A stretch of DNA of 64,000 bases from an uncultured Opitutia bacterium (GTDB lineage: Bacteria; Verrucomicrobiota; Verrucomicrobiia; Opitutales; Opitutaceae), in contig CAIRCN010000014.1 in assembly GCA_903877135.1 (NCBI GenBank), positions 122,283 through 186,282 on the forward strand. Reading direction: 5' to 3'. The translations under genes were made by a program, and so were the position numbers. The notes under the pieces are model-generated. The model was given only the letters and a program-made list of their open reading frames with translations. It was not told where the DNA came from and made no database searches. Numbering within the stretch: position 1 is the first letter of the stretch; every line of letters starts with the position of its first letter. This document shows, piece by piece, positions 1-8,470 of this stretch.

Positions 1-219
1 CTGACCCGGTTGGAAATGAAACCAATTCGCGATCTGGAAGCTTGTCAGAATGAGTGGGCCGGAAATTGCCCGTAGGTCGCAGGACACAACGATATTCGCC
101 GTTACGCGAAGTTCACGCCATTTGCCTGAGTCCCGGTCGGTAGCTGTGAGGTTCCGATTCCTTGCACTCAGGTGTGAATAACTATTCGCGATTTTCCCGC
201 GATATCGGCTTGACCTATG
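1..219. other. Upstream region of the dcw cluster, no gene seen
   Basis: No convincing open reading frame or RNA gene is visible here. The end nearest mraZ is relatively AT-rich and contains TTGACC at 210-215, just before the TGGG box array, which could be part of a promoter, but I see no good -10 partner. The rest is unassigned. Confidence 0.4.
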
Positions 220-254
220 TGGGTTAAAATGGGTTGAAATGGGGCACTCTGGGG
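220..254 (+). promoter_or_regulatory. MraZ-binding repeat array (four TGGGN boxes)
   Basis: Four direct TGGG repeats begin at 220, 230, 240 and 250, an exact 10-bp period with 5-nt spacers, ending 22 nt before the mraZ ATG. MraZ in E. coli and Mycoplasma is known to bind TGGGN direct repeats with 5-nt spacers ahead of its own gene, so this is very probably the autoregulatory operator of the whole dcw operon. The array also argues that mraZ starts at ATG 276 and not at the in-frame TTG at 234, which lies inside the array. Confidence 0.85.
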
Positions 255-275
255 CAAGTAGCGATCCCCTCCAAA

Positions 276-725
276 ATGGCGCAACCTGGCAAAGCATTCT
301 ATACCGGCCTTTTCAGGCACACGCTTGACGACAAAGGTCGGCTCACGATCCCGTCGGCGTGGCGGTATGTGCACGAGGAGAGCGACTCGTTTCTCGCTCT
401 GCCCGTGGCCGGCTACATTGCCGTGCTGCCGCCGGCCGAGGTCGAAAAAATTTACGCGCAAATTGCGGCGATGAAACTGAAGGATGCGGCTACCCAGGCG
501 TCGGCGGCGAAATTTTTCTCCGAGACGCAGTCGTTCTCATTCGACAAGTCCGGTCGCGTGATCCTCGACGCCGGGTTGCTGGAGCGCACCGGCATCAAGC
601 GCGACGCGGTCCTCGTCGGCTCCCTCACGAAGTTCAACATCTACTCGCCCGCGCGTTGGGAGCAGGAGCACAAGCTCGCCGCAACGCAGGACGACGGCGG
701 TCTCCTGCATCGCCTTGACATCTGA
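276..725 (+). CDS. mraZ: Transcriptional regulator MraZ
   Basis: This 149-residue protein has the family's usual length and is the first gene of the dcw cluster. MraZ is a ring-forming DNA-binding protein with two SpoVT/AbrB-like halves. Each half here carries the DxxGR signature: DDKGR at about residues 18-22 and DKSGR at about 90-94. It is expected to bind the TGGGN boxes at 220-254 and regulate mraZ, rsmH and downstream genes. ATG 276 was chosen because the conserved N-terminus (GLFRHTLDDKGRLTIP) begins shortly after it. No clear Shine-Dalgarno is seen. Confidence 0.95.
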   Translation: MAQPGKAFYTGLFRHTLDDKGRLTIPSAWRYVHEESDSFLALPVAGYIAVLPPAEVEKIYAQIAAMKLKDAATQASAAKFFSETQSFSFDKSGRVILDAGLLERTGIKRDAVLVGSLTKFNIYSPARWEQEHKLAATQDDGGLLHRLDI

Positions 726-727
726 CC

Positions 728-952
728 ATGAGCCGCGCCGTCAAGACCTTTCGCGCGCCGGCCGCACCGCGCAAGACCGCGGGCGTGGCGACGGGCCGGA
801 ACTTTCCCGCGTGGATTGACGGCGATGCGCGGGCGGTGGCGTGGCCCGCGATGGTGGAGCCGCGGGTGCGCGACAACCTCGTGCTGCGCATCGTCGCCAA
901 AGGAAAAAACGTTCATCCGCGAACTTCGTCCGATGTGCGCCGCGCCAGCTAG
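728..952 (+). CDS. Small hypothetical protein between mraZ and rsmH
   Basis: A 74-residue ORF starts with ATG two nt after the mraZ stop and ends 16 nt before rsmH, so it fits the operon without overlapping either gene. The product is basic, with RAP/KTA-rich N-terminal residues and the segment [19 protein letters not shown], and has no membrane segment. I do not recognise the family. The tight spacing supports a real gene. Against it, the sequence has no recognisable domain and could be read-through of a high-GC spacer. Confidence 0.45.
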   Translation: MSRAVKTFRAPAAPRKTAGVATGRNFPAWIDGDARAVAWPAMVEPRVRDNLVLRIVAKGKNVHPRTSSDVRRAS

Positions 953-968
953 CCAACTCGTCCCGACC

Positions 969-1889
969 ATGACGCCCGGCCATCACCCCGTCCTCCTCGC
1001 CGAGGTCTTGGGGTTCCTCGCTCCGCGCGCCGACGGCCGCTTCCTCGACTGCACATTTGGCGGTGGCGGTCACTCACGCGCACTGCTCACGGCGGCACCC
1101 GGCGTCAACGTCATCGCCCTCGACCGCGACCCGGCGGCGCAACCGCGGGCCGATGTGTTGCGGGAGAAGTTTGCCGGCTGTTTTGCGTTGATCGACCGGG
1201 ATTTTGGCCGGCTCGCCGAGCTGCCGGTCGAGGGATTTGACGGCATCCTGTTCGATCTCGGCGTGTCGTCCTTCCAAGTCGACGACGTGGAGCGGGGCTT
1301 TTCCTTCCGGCAGGATGCGCCGGCCGACATGCGCATGGATCCGCGCAGCGGCGTGGCGGCCAGCCAGTGGCTAGAGACGGCGACCGAGGAGATGCTCGTG
1401 CGCGCCGTCCGCGATTTCGGCGAGGAACAACACTGGCGCCGTGTTGTGCGCGCCATTCTCTCGGCGCGTGGCACGGGCGTGTTGGCCCGCACTGGGTCGC
1501 TCGCGTCGCTCATCGCCGAGGCGATCCCGGCCCGCGACCGCCACGCCTCGCGCATCCACCCGGCGACGCGCGCGTTCCAAGGCATCCGCATCGCGGTAAA
1601 CGACGAGATCGGCGCCATCGAACGCGCGCTGCCGGCGGCGTTTGCCAAGCTCGCGCCCGACGGCGTGCTCTGCGTGATCAGCTTCCACTCGCTCGAGGAC
1701 CGGCCGGTGAAGCAGTTTTTCCGCCGCCAGTGTGGCCAGCCCGAGAGCGCCGATGACGCCACGCCGCAGGATTATCGCGTGAAGCTCGCCGAGCCGCTGA
1801 CCCGCCGGCCGGTGACGCCAGGCGACGTGGAGATTGCCGCCAACCCCCGCAGCCGGTCCGCCAAGCTCCGCGCGCTGCGCAAACTCTGA
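969..1889 (+). CDS. rsmH: 16S rRNA (cytosine1402-N4)-methyltransferase RsmH
   Basis: RsmH (MraW) uses S-adenosylmethionine to N4-methylate C1402 of 16S rRNA in the ribosomal P site. The 306-residue product starts [14 protein letters not shown], the typical family N-terminus. The SAM-binding loop [10 protein letters not shown] is at about residues 27-36, followed by DRDP and [11 protein letters not shown], then [14 protein letters not shown] and the C-terminal [12 protein letters not shown] block. All key motifs are present. Longer in-frame starts exist upstream but add no conserved sequence and would overlap the preceding small ORF. Confidence 0.96.
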   Translation: MTPGHHPVLLAEVLGFLAPRADGRFLDCTFGGGGHSRALLTAAPGVNVIALDRDPAAQPRADVLREKFAGCFALIDRDFGRLAELPVEGFDGILFDLGVSSFQVDDVERGFSFRQDAPADMRMDPRSGVAASQWLETATEEMLVRAVRDFGEEQHWRRVVRAILSARGTGVLARTGSLASLIAEAIPARDRHASRIHPATRAFQGIRIAVNDEIGAIERALPAAFAKLAPDGVLCVISFHSLEDRPVKQFFRRQCGQPESADDATPQDYRVKLAEPLTRRPVTPGDVEIAANPRSRSAKLRALRKL

Positions 1890-1925
1890 GCCGGTTTCCC
1901 CGCCACTTTCAACCCCGCCAACCCA

Positions 1926-2315
1926 GTGCGCACCTCCACCAATCACGCCTTCGTCAACCAGTTCCTCGTCTATACGCTCGTCACCATCTGCTTCAGCGGC
2001 TCCATCGGCCTTGGCACCGTGTGGATGCGTCACCAGATTTCGCTTACCGCCAACGCCAACCGCGCGCTCGAGGCGCACATCGCCGAAGTCCAGCGGCACC
2101 TCGCCGAGGCCGCCACCGCCATCGAGGGCGAGCAGGACTCGGATGTGCTGTTGCAGCGCAACGCCGCGTGGCACCTCGGTCTTGTGCCGCCAAGTCAGGC
2201 GCAGGTCGTGCACCTGGCCGAGGATCCGGTCATGCATCTCGCCACCAAGCGCGACCGCGGCCTCTTCGGCGACGGCCGGGTGGCCATTGCGTTTCCGACC
2301 GCGCTCCGGCGCTGA
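1926..2315 (+). CDS. FtsL-like cell division protein
   Basis: A 129-residue bitopic membrane protein with a GTG start. It has a short cytoplasmic N-terminus, one membrane segment (about residues 12-33, FLVYTLVTICF onward) and then a periplasmic helix rich in Ala, Glu, His and Arg that looks like a coiled coil (about 40-75). FtsL proteins are poorly conserved, but size, topology and the slot between rsmH and ftsI are diagnostic. It would join FtsQ and FtsB to activate FtsWI septal synthesis. Identification rests on topology and position, not on sequence signature. Confidence 0.7.
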   Translation: MRTSTNHAFVNQFLVYTLVTICFSGSIGLGTVWMRHQISLTANANRALEAHIAEVQRHLAEAATAIEGEQDSDVLLQRNAAWHLGLVPPSQAQVVHLAEDPVMHLATKRDRGLFGDGRVAIAFPTALRR

Positions 2316-2324
2316 ACGCTTTCC

Positions 2325-4304
2325 ATGTCCAAGGGCTTCGCGTCCAATTACCGCATTGTCCTGCTTGCCGTTGGCATGCTCGGGTGCTTCGGCGTCCTGG
2401 GCACGCGACTGGTCTTTTTGCACGCGGTGGACCGCGAAAAATACCTGAACGTCATCGACCGCGCCCGCCGGCAGATCATCGTCGAAAAGGCGCGCCGCGG
2501 CGACATTCTTGACGCGCGTGGCAGCATCCTCGCCACCAGCCGCTCGCTCATCGTCCTCGGTGTCGATCCGCAGTCGCTGCGACGCGAGGATCAGAAGAAA
2601 TGGCCGCAGCTCGCCGCGCTGATCGGGCTGCCACTCGCGGAGCTCACGCGGATCTTCAACACCAAGACGCGTCCCGCCGCCCCGATCTCGGCGCCAACGG
2701 CCACGCCGGCCGCGCATACCGCGGGCTTCGTGATCAATTTTCCCTCGCTGACGGCAGATTCTTCCTCGGCCACACCGGTCGCTCCCGCCGCCGCTGCGGC
2801 CGATTCGGCCCCCGTGGCCGACGACGACACCGAGGTTGAAGAACAGGCGGACGAGAAAGGCGCGCACCAGATCCGCTGGGCGAAACTCAGTGAGTCAGTC
2901 GAGGAATCAACCTACGCGCAGGTCCAGAAACTCGGCGTCAAGGGCGTTTACGGCAGCCGCGTTTACCGCCGCGCCTATCCGCACAACGCCCTCGCGGCGC
3001 ATGTCATCGGCTATGTCAACAAACAGGGCGAGCCCGCCGCCGGCATCGAGCACTACGCCGACTTTTACCTGCACGGCCGCGACGGCTGGCGCGAGGGCGA
3101 GCGCGACGGCCTCCGCCGCGAGCTCGCGCAGTTCCGCACCCGCGAAGTCCCTGCCGCCGACGGCTACTCGGTGACGCTCTCGATCGACGCCACGGTGCAA
3201 CATATCGCCGAGGAGGAGATGGATTACCTCGCGAAAAAATTTCAGCCTGAGAAGGCGACGATCATCGTCAGCGACCCGCAGACGGGCTTCATCCTAGCAC
3301 TCGCAAACTACCCGACCTTCAACCTTAACGAATATAACAAAGTCCCGAAGGTCGAGCAGGGCGCCCTGCGCAACATCGCTGTCGCCGACATGTATGAACC
3401 GGGTTCCTGCTTCAAGATCGTCGCGGCGTCCGCCGCGTTGAACGAGGGGCTGGTGACGCCCAACACGATGTTCGACTGCTCGCTCTCGAAGGTCGACTAC
3501 CGGGGCAAGTCGCGCAGCCTCGCGCCCGAGGACCACCATTTCGAGAATCCGCACGCGGTGCCAGTTTGGCAGATCATCAGCTACTCGAGTAACCGCGGTG
3601 CGGCGCAGCTCGCGATGCTGATGGGCGAGCAGAAATTCTACGACTACGCCCGTGCGTTCGGTTTTGGCCAGCGTAGCGGATTCCCCGTGGGTGGTGAAAT
3701 TGACGGCATGATGGCGCCGCCGAGCAAGTGGGACGGGCTCACCATCACGCGCATGCCGATGGGCCACGCCATCGCCGCGACCCCGCTCCAGATGCACATG
3801 GCGATGAGCGTGATCGCCAGCGGCGGCTATTTGCAGCGCCCGCAGGTCATCCGGCAGATTCGCGATGCCTCCGGCGAGCCGGTTTACCGCTACAGCGGCA
3901 TGAACAAGCACCGCGTGATCGCCGAACAGACCGCCCGCACGATGGGCCGGCTGTTGATGGGCGTCGCTTCCACCCAAGGCACCGCGCCCGAGGCCGCGAT
4001 CCCCAACTACGAGGTTGCGGGCAAGACCGGCACCACCCAGAAAATCATCGGCGGCCGCTACTCCGAGCATCATCACGTCGCCTCGTTCGTGGGCTTTTTC
4101 CCGGCGAGCCGCCCGCAGGTCGCCATCTCGGTGATCATCGACGATGCGGATGCGCAAGCGCCCGGCGGCGTCGCCTACGGGGCGAAGGTCGCCGCGCCGT
4201 CGTTCAAGCGCCTCGCCGAGCGCCTCATTCCCTACCTCGACATCAAACCCGTTTCGTCTATGGCCGGCACGAGCCTGCTCGCCCTGGAAGGAGGCCGCCG
4301 GTGA
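2325..4304 (+). CDS. ftsI: Peptidoglycan D,D-transpeptidase FtsI (class B PBP)
   Basis: A 659-residue class B penicillin-binding protein that crosslinks septal peptidoglycan with FtsW. An N-terminal membrane anchor lies at about residues 9-30. The transpeptidase motifs are intact: SCFK with catalytic Ser at residue 361, SSN at 421-423 and KTGT from 567. The N-terminal dimerisation domain contains an Ala/Pro/Ser/Asp-rich insertion of roughly 60 residues (about 120-185, DNA 2680-2870) that looks disordered and is not typical of FtsI. Its stop overlaps an in-frame GTG that could start murE. Confidence 0.95.
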   Translation: MSKGFASNYRIVLLAVGMLGCFGVLGTRLVFLHAVDREKYLNVIDRARRQIIVEKARRGDILDARGSILATSRSLIVLGVDPQSLRREDQKKWPQLAALIGLPLAELTRIFNTKTRPAAPISAPTATPAAHTAGFVINFPSLTADSSSATPVAPAAAAADSAPVADDDTEVEEQADEKGAHQIRWAKLSESVEESTYAQVQKLGVKGVYGSRVYRRAYPHNALAAHVIGYVNKQGEPAAGIEHYADFYLHGRDGWREGERDGLRRELAQFRTREVPAADGYSVTLSIDATVQHIAEEEMDYLAKKFQPEKATIIVSDPQTGFILALANYPTFNLNEYNKVPKVEQGALRNIAVADMYEPGSCFKIVAASAALNEGLVTPNTMFDCSLSKVDYRGKSRSLAPEDHHFENPHAVPVWQIISYSSNRGAAQLAMLMGEQKFYDYARAFGFGQRSGFPVGGEIDGMMAPPSKWDGLTITRMPMGHAIAATPLQMHMAMSVIASGGYLQRPQVIRQIRDASGEPVYRYSGMNKHRVIAEQTARTMGRLLMGVASTQGTAPEAAIPNYEVAGKTGTTQKIIGGRYSEHHHVASFVGFFPASRPQVAISVIIDDADAQAPGGVAYGAKVAAPSFKRLAERLIPYLDIKPVSSMAGTSLLALEGGRR

Positions 4305-4408
4305 TCGGTTATCTCACGCAAAACTACCCCCTGATCCACGCCTTCCGGCCGCGCCCACCCGCCCGCCGCACACGTCAGGAAAACCTCGTCCGCAATCGCG
4401 TTTTCAAA

Positions 4409-5899
4409 ATGGCGCCGAAACTCTCCGACTACTTTAGCGAAGGCGAAATTCTCGCCGTAAAGGGCAGTCTCGACCGTCCGATCTCCGGCCTCGTGATGGA
4501 CAGCCGTCGCGTCGTCCCCGGCACGCTTTTCTTTGCCCTGCCGGGCCGGCGCACCGACGGCGCGAACTTTATCGACGAGGCCTGCAACCGCGGCGCCGTT
4601 GCCGTGGTCACGGCGAAAATGCCCCCGCACCCGCCCGCCCGGGTCACCTTCATCCAGGTCGCCGATCCCCGCGCCGCGCTCGCCCGCGTCGCCCAGCGCT
4701 TCTACCAGTTTCCCGACCGCGACATGACCGTGGTCGGCGTCACCGGCACCAACGGCAAGACCACCGTCGCTCACCTCCTCAAGTATTTCCTCAACGGCGA
4801 CCAGCGCGTCGGCCTCCTCGGCTCGATCCACTACGACCTCGGCGCGCGCACCGTGCCGTCGTATCGCACCACGCCCGAGTCGGTGGATATTTACGGGATG
4901 ATGGCGCAGATGCGCGACGCCGGTTGCCGTCAGATGGTGATGGAAGTGAGCTCGCACGGCATCGACCAACACCGTGTGCTCGGCCTGCAGTTCGGTGCGG
5001 CGGTGTTCACTAATCTTACGCGCGACCACCTCGATTATCACCGGACGCTCGACGCGTATTTCGCGGTGAAAACCCGTCTGTTCGACGGCGGCACCGGCGC
5101 AGTGCCGAAAATCGCCGTCGTCAACCTCGACGACCCCTACGGCGCGAAGCTCGCCGACTCGATCGCGCGTGACTACGCCGGCGTGCGGCTGGTGACGTTC
5201 GGCGAAAATCCCGCCGCCACCGTCCGCGCCGAGCAGGTCACGCTGAATTTCCAAAGCTCGACCTTTCGGCTCGTCTGGCCCGGCGGCGAGATGCTGCTCG
5301 AAACGCCGCTCCTCGGCCGCTACAACGTCAGCAACCTGCTCGCCGCCGTCGCCACGGCGTGGAGTCTCGGCCGCGATCCGGTGGTATTCCTCGCGCGGCT
5401 GCGCGCCTTCCCGGGAGTGCCCGGCCGCATGGAGCGCATCGACGCGGGCCAGCCCTGCAACGTCCTCGTGGACTACGCGCACACCGGCGACGCGCTGTGC
5501 AACGCCCTCGGCATGCTCCGCGCCATCACGCCCGGCCGTCTGTTCGTCGTCTTCGGCTGCGGCGGCAACCGCGACCGCGCCAAGCGCCCGCTCATGGTGC
5601 GCGCTGTGCAGGAGTTCGCCGACGGCGCCTTCGCCACCACCGACAATCCGCGAGGTGAGGCGCACGCGCAGATTTTCGCCGACATGCACGCCGGCGTCAC
5701 CGCGCCGGAAAAGATCGCCTGGATCGACGACCGCCGCCGCGCCATTAGCCTCGCGCTTGACGGCGCCCGCGCTGGCGACTGCGTGCTCATCGCCGGCAAG
5801 GGCCACGAGAGCTTCCAGGAGTTTGCCGACACTGTGATCCCGTTCGACGACCGCCAGGTCGTGCGCGAGCTGATTGACAGCAAAACCCTCCAGACCTGA
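4409..5899 (+). CDS. murE: UDP-MurNAc-tripeptide synthetase MurE (meso-DAP adding)
   Basis: MurE ligates the third stem-peptide residue to UDP-MurNAc-L-Ala-D-Glu in the cytosol. The 496-residue product has the ATP loop GTNGKTT (Lys at about 117), the substrate motif TTPES, MEVSSHG and TNLTRDHLDYH with the region of the carbamylated Lys, and DNPR at about 412-415, the hallmark of enzymes adding meso-diaminopimelate. ATG 4409 gives the usual family N-terminus. An in-frame GTG at 4301 overlaps the ftsI stop (GTGA) and would add 36 residues; it may be the coupled start. The stop overlaps the murF start as TGATG. Confidence 0.94.
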   Translation: MAPKLSDYFSEGEILAVKGSLDRPISGLVMDSRRVVPGTLFFALPGRRTDGANFIDEACNRGAVAVVTAKMPPHPPARVTFIQVADPRAALARVAQRFYQFPDRDMTVVGVTGTNGKTTVAHLLKYFLNGDQRVGLLGSIHYDLGARTVPSYRTTPESVDIYGMMAQMRDAGCRQMVMEVSSHGIDQHRVLGLQFGAAVFTNLTRDHLDYHRTLDAYFAVKTRLFDGGTGAVPKIAVVNLDDPYGAKLADSIARDYAGVRLVTFGENPAATVRAEQVTLNFQSSTFRLVWPGGEMLLETPLLGRYNVSNLLAAVATAWSLGRDPVVFLARLRAFPGVPGRMERIDAGQPCNVLVDYAHTGDALCNALGMLRAITPGRLFVVFGCGGNRDRAKRPLMVRAVQEFADGAFATTDNPRGEAHAQIFADMHAGVTAPEKIAWIDDRRRAISLALDGARAGDCVLIAGKGHESFQEFADTVIPFDDRQVVRELIDSKTLQT

Positions 5900-7299
5900 T
5901 GCCGACGTTTGCTCCAGACCTTCTCGCAGCGTGGACTGGCGGCCGCTGGACAGCGGTGCCGGCCGCGCCGCTGACGAGCTTTGCCTCGGACACGCGCCAG
6001 TTGCGCAAGGGCCAGGTCTTTGTCGCGCTGAAGACGGACAAACGCGACGGCCACGCGTTTCTCGCCGCCGCGCAGGCTGCCGGTGCGGACGCCGCACTCG
6101 TGGCGACGCCCGACGCCGCCCTCGGGCTCCCGCAGCTCATGGTGGCCGATCCGCTCCTGGCGCTGCAAGCCATCGCCCGCGAGCACCGGCGTGCGTTTCG
6201 CGGCTCGGTCGTCGGCATCTCCGGCAGCGCCGGCAAGACCTCGACCAAAGATCTCCTCGCCCTGCTGCTCGGCGGCGAGGGCGCCGGCGTGCTCGCGACC
6301 GAGGGCAACCTCAACAATCACCTCGGCGTCCCCCTCACGCTCACGCGGCTCGATTCCGCAACGCACCAGTTCGCCGTCGTCGAGGCTGGCGTGAGCGCGC
6401 CGGGCGAAATGGCGCCGCTCGCCTCGATGATTGAGCCCGACCTCGCGCTCATCACGCTCGTCGCCCCGGCGCACACGGCGGCTTTGGGCGGGATCGAGGG
6501 CGTGGCCCGCGAAAAGGTCGCGCTGCCCGCGGCCGTGCGGCCGGCCGGCCTGGCGATTTTCCCCAAGCAGTGCACCGGGTTTTCCGCATTCCGCGAACTC
6601 GCCGTGCGGCAGCTCGTGGTCGAGCGCGCCGAGGTGGTCCGCCCCACGGAGCCGCCGAAGGACAAGGTCTATTTCGCCGTCACGCAGCGCGGCGACTCCA
6701 CCGCCATTGCGCTGGCCTACGGGCCACCGCCGCCGTTGGTGTTCACACTGGGCCGCGTGACCGACGGCATGGCGCAGAACGCCGTGCTCGCGATCTGTGC
6801 CGCACTCTGGCTCGGCGTGGCGCGCGAGACGATCCAGGCGCGCCTCGCCGGCTGGCGACCCGCGAAACTCCGCGGCGAACTCCGCCGCGAGGCCGGCCGG
6901 CTGCTCTATCTTGACTGCTACAACGCCAACCCCGCCTCGATGGCCGACGCACTGGCGACGTTCCACGCCATCGCGCCCCCCGCCGAACCGCGCCTCTACG
7001 TCATCGGCTGTATGGAGGAACTCGGGGCCGGAGCGGCGGCGCACCACCACGCCCTCGGCGTGTCGTTGGCGCTGCGCTCCAGCGACCGCCTGTTTGTCAT
7101 CGGCTCTCTCGCCCACGAGGTCTGCGCGGGCGTCCTCGCGTGCGACGATCTCAGCTCCCGCATCCAGATGGTCTCGTCGCTCGAACCCGTCGCGGCCTGT
7201 CTCGCGGAATGGCGCGGCGCCGTGTTCATGAAGGGCAGCCGCCGCTACCACTTGGAAACCGCTCTTGAACCCGGCTCGCCGGTCCACGCCCATGCTTAG
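5899..7299 (+). CDS. murF: UDP-MurNAc-tripeptide--D-Ala-D-Ala ligase MurF
   Basis: MurF adds the D-Ala-D-Ala dipeptide to UDP-MurNAc-tripeptide. The 466-residue protein shows the Mur ligase P-loop GSAGKTSTK (Lys at about 113), then NLNNHLGVPLTL, the VVEAGVSAPGEM segment containing the conserved metal-site Glu, and LDCYNANPASM in the C-terminal half, which is a reliable MurF mark. Its ATG overlaps the murE stop by one base, and its end overlaps mraY by 8 nt, so translation of the three genes is probably coupled. Confidence 0.94.
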   Translation: MPTFAPDLLAAWTGGRWTAVPAAPLTSFASDTRQLRKGQVFVALKTDKRDGHAFLAAAQAAGADAALVATPDAALGLPQLMVADPLLALQAIAREHRRAFRGSVVGISGSAGKTSTKDLLALLLGGEGAGVLATEGNLNNHLGVPLTLTRLDSATHQFAVVEAGVSAPGEMAPLASMIEPDLALITLVAPAHTAALGGIEGVAREKVALPAAVRPAGLAIFPKQCTGFSAFRELAVRQLVVERAEVVRPTEPPKDKVYFAVTQRGDSTAIALAYGPPPPLVFTLGRVTDGMAQNAVLAICAALWLGVARETIQARLAGWRPAKLRGELRREAGRLLYLDCYNANPASMADALATFHAIAPPAEPRLYVIGCMEELGAGAAAHHHALGVSLALRSSDRLFVIGSLAHEVCAGVLACDDLSSRIQMVSSLEPVAACLAEWRGAVFMKGSRRYHLETALEPGSPVHAHA

Positions 7300-8407
7300 C
7301 TTCCTCGCCGATTACGAAAAATATTTCGGGCCGCTGCGTCTGTTGCACTACATCAGCGTGCGCACGATTTTCGCGACGGCGACGGCGCTGCTCATCGGCT
7401 TCGTCATCGGCCCGATGCTCATCCGTAAGTTCCGCGAGCTGAAGTTTGGCCACGGCTACATCGACGACCGCACCGGCGCGCTCGGCGCGACCTACTTCGA
7501 CAAGAAACACACGCCGACGATGGGCGGGCTCATCATCTTCCTCTCCGTCTTCGTCAGCTCGGCGCTCTGGGCCGCCCCCAACGTCTGGGTTATCGTCGCC
7601 CTCTTCGTCTATGCGGCGCTCACCGTGCCGGGTTTTCGCGACGACTACCTGAAGGTCGTGCACAAGAACCGCGACGGCATCTCCTCGTGGGAAAAGATCG
7701 CCTGGCAGACGTTCGCTACGCTAGTCGCGCTCGGCGTGCTGCTCTGGCATCCGGCCAGCGCGGCGAAAATCCGCGAGCTCTGGGTGCCGTTCGTCAAGCA
7801 CGCCGTCATCGCGCACATGCCGTGGTGGGTGCTCCTGGTGCTTATTTACCTCTGGGTCGTCGGCTTCAGCAACGCCATCAACCTCACCGATGGTCTCGAC
7901 GGGCTCGCGGTCGGCTGCACTATCTCGGTCGTCCTCGTGTTCGGCATCATGGCCTACGCCGCGGACAACATCCGGCTCACCGACTACCTGCTCATCAGCC
8001 ACGTGCCTGGCACGGGGGAACTCACCGTGATCTGCGGCGCGCTCATCGGCGGCTGCATGGCGTTTCTCTGGTTTAACTCGCACCCGGCCGAGGTGTTCAT
8101 GGGCGACACCGGTTCGCTCGCCCTCGGCGGGCTGATCGGCGTGATGGCGTTCATGATCCACCAGCCGTTCACGCTCGTGATCGTCGGCGGCATCTTCGTC
8201 GTCGAGCTGCTCTCGGTCGTGATCCAGGTGGGCTGGTTCAAGTTCACCAAGCGCCGCTTCGGCGCTGGCCGCCGCCTCTTTCTCATGGCGCCGATTCACC
8301 ATCATTTCCAGAAAAAGGGCTGGCCCGAGACGAAGGTCGTCCTCCGTTTCTGGGTGGTCTCGCTCGGCTTCGCGCTCGCCGGGCTCGCCACCCTGAAACT
8401 CCGCTGA
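7292..8407 (+). CDS. mraY: Phospho-MurNAc-pentapeptide transferase MraY
   Basis: MraY transfers phospho-MurNAc-pentapeptide to undecaprenyl phosphate, making lipid I in the inner membrane. The 371-residue polytopic protein contains GFRDDYLKV (catalytic Asp pair), NAINLTDGLDGLA, FMGDTGSLALGG and the HIII motif PIHHHFQKKGWPE, with about ten hydrophobic segments. The start at ATG 7292 (MLSFLADYEKYF) matches the family; the gene overlaps the end of murF by 8 nt. Confidence 0.96.
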   Translation: MLSFLADYEKYFGPLRLLHYISVRTIFATATALLIGFVIGPMLIRKFRELKFGHGYIDDRTGALGATYFDKKHTPTMGGLIIFLSVFVSSALWAAPNVWVIVALFVYAALTVPGFRDDYLKVVHKNRDGISSWEKIAWQTFATLVALGVLLWHPASAAKIRELWVPFVKHAVIAHMPWWVLLVLIYLWVVGFSNAINLTDGLDGLAVGCTISVVLVFGIMAYAADNIRLTDYLLISHVPGTGELTVICGALIGGCMAFLWFNSHPAEVFMGDTGSLALGGLIGVMAFMIHQPFTLVIVGGIFVVELLSVVIQVGWFKFTKRRFGAGRRLFLMAPIHHHFQKKGWPETKVVLRFWVVSLGFALAGLATLKLR

Positions 8408-8470
8408 ACCGTGCCGCTCCGGCGACTTTGTGATAGCTTTTCCCACCCGTAACCACCAACTGTTCTCCCT

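Noticed and set aside
1..160. Possible RNase P RNA or other ncRNA end upstream of mraZ
   Set aside because: I could not match conserved RNase P or other RNA core elements.
1371..2867. Minus-strand open frame across rsmH, ftsL and ftsI
   Set aside because: It crosses three clear plus-strand genes and has only Gly/Arg-rich sequence.
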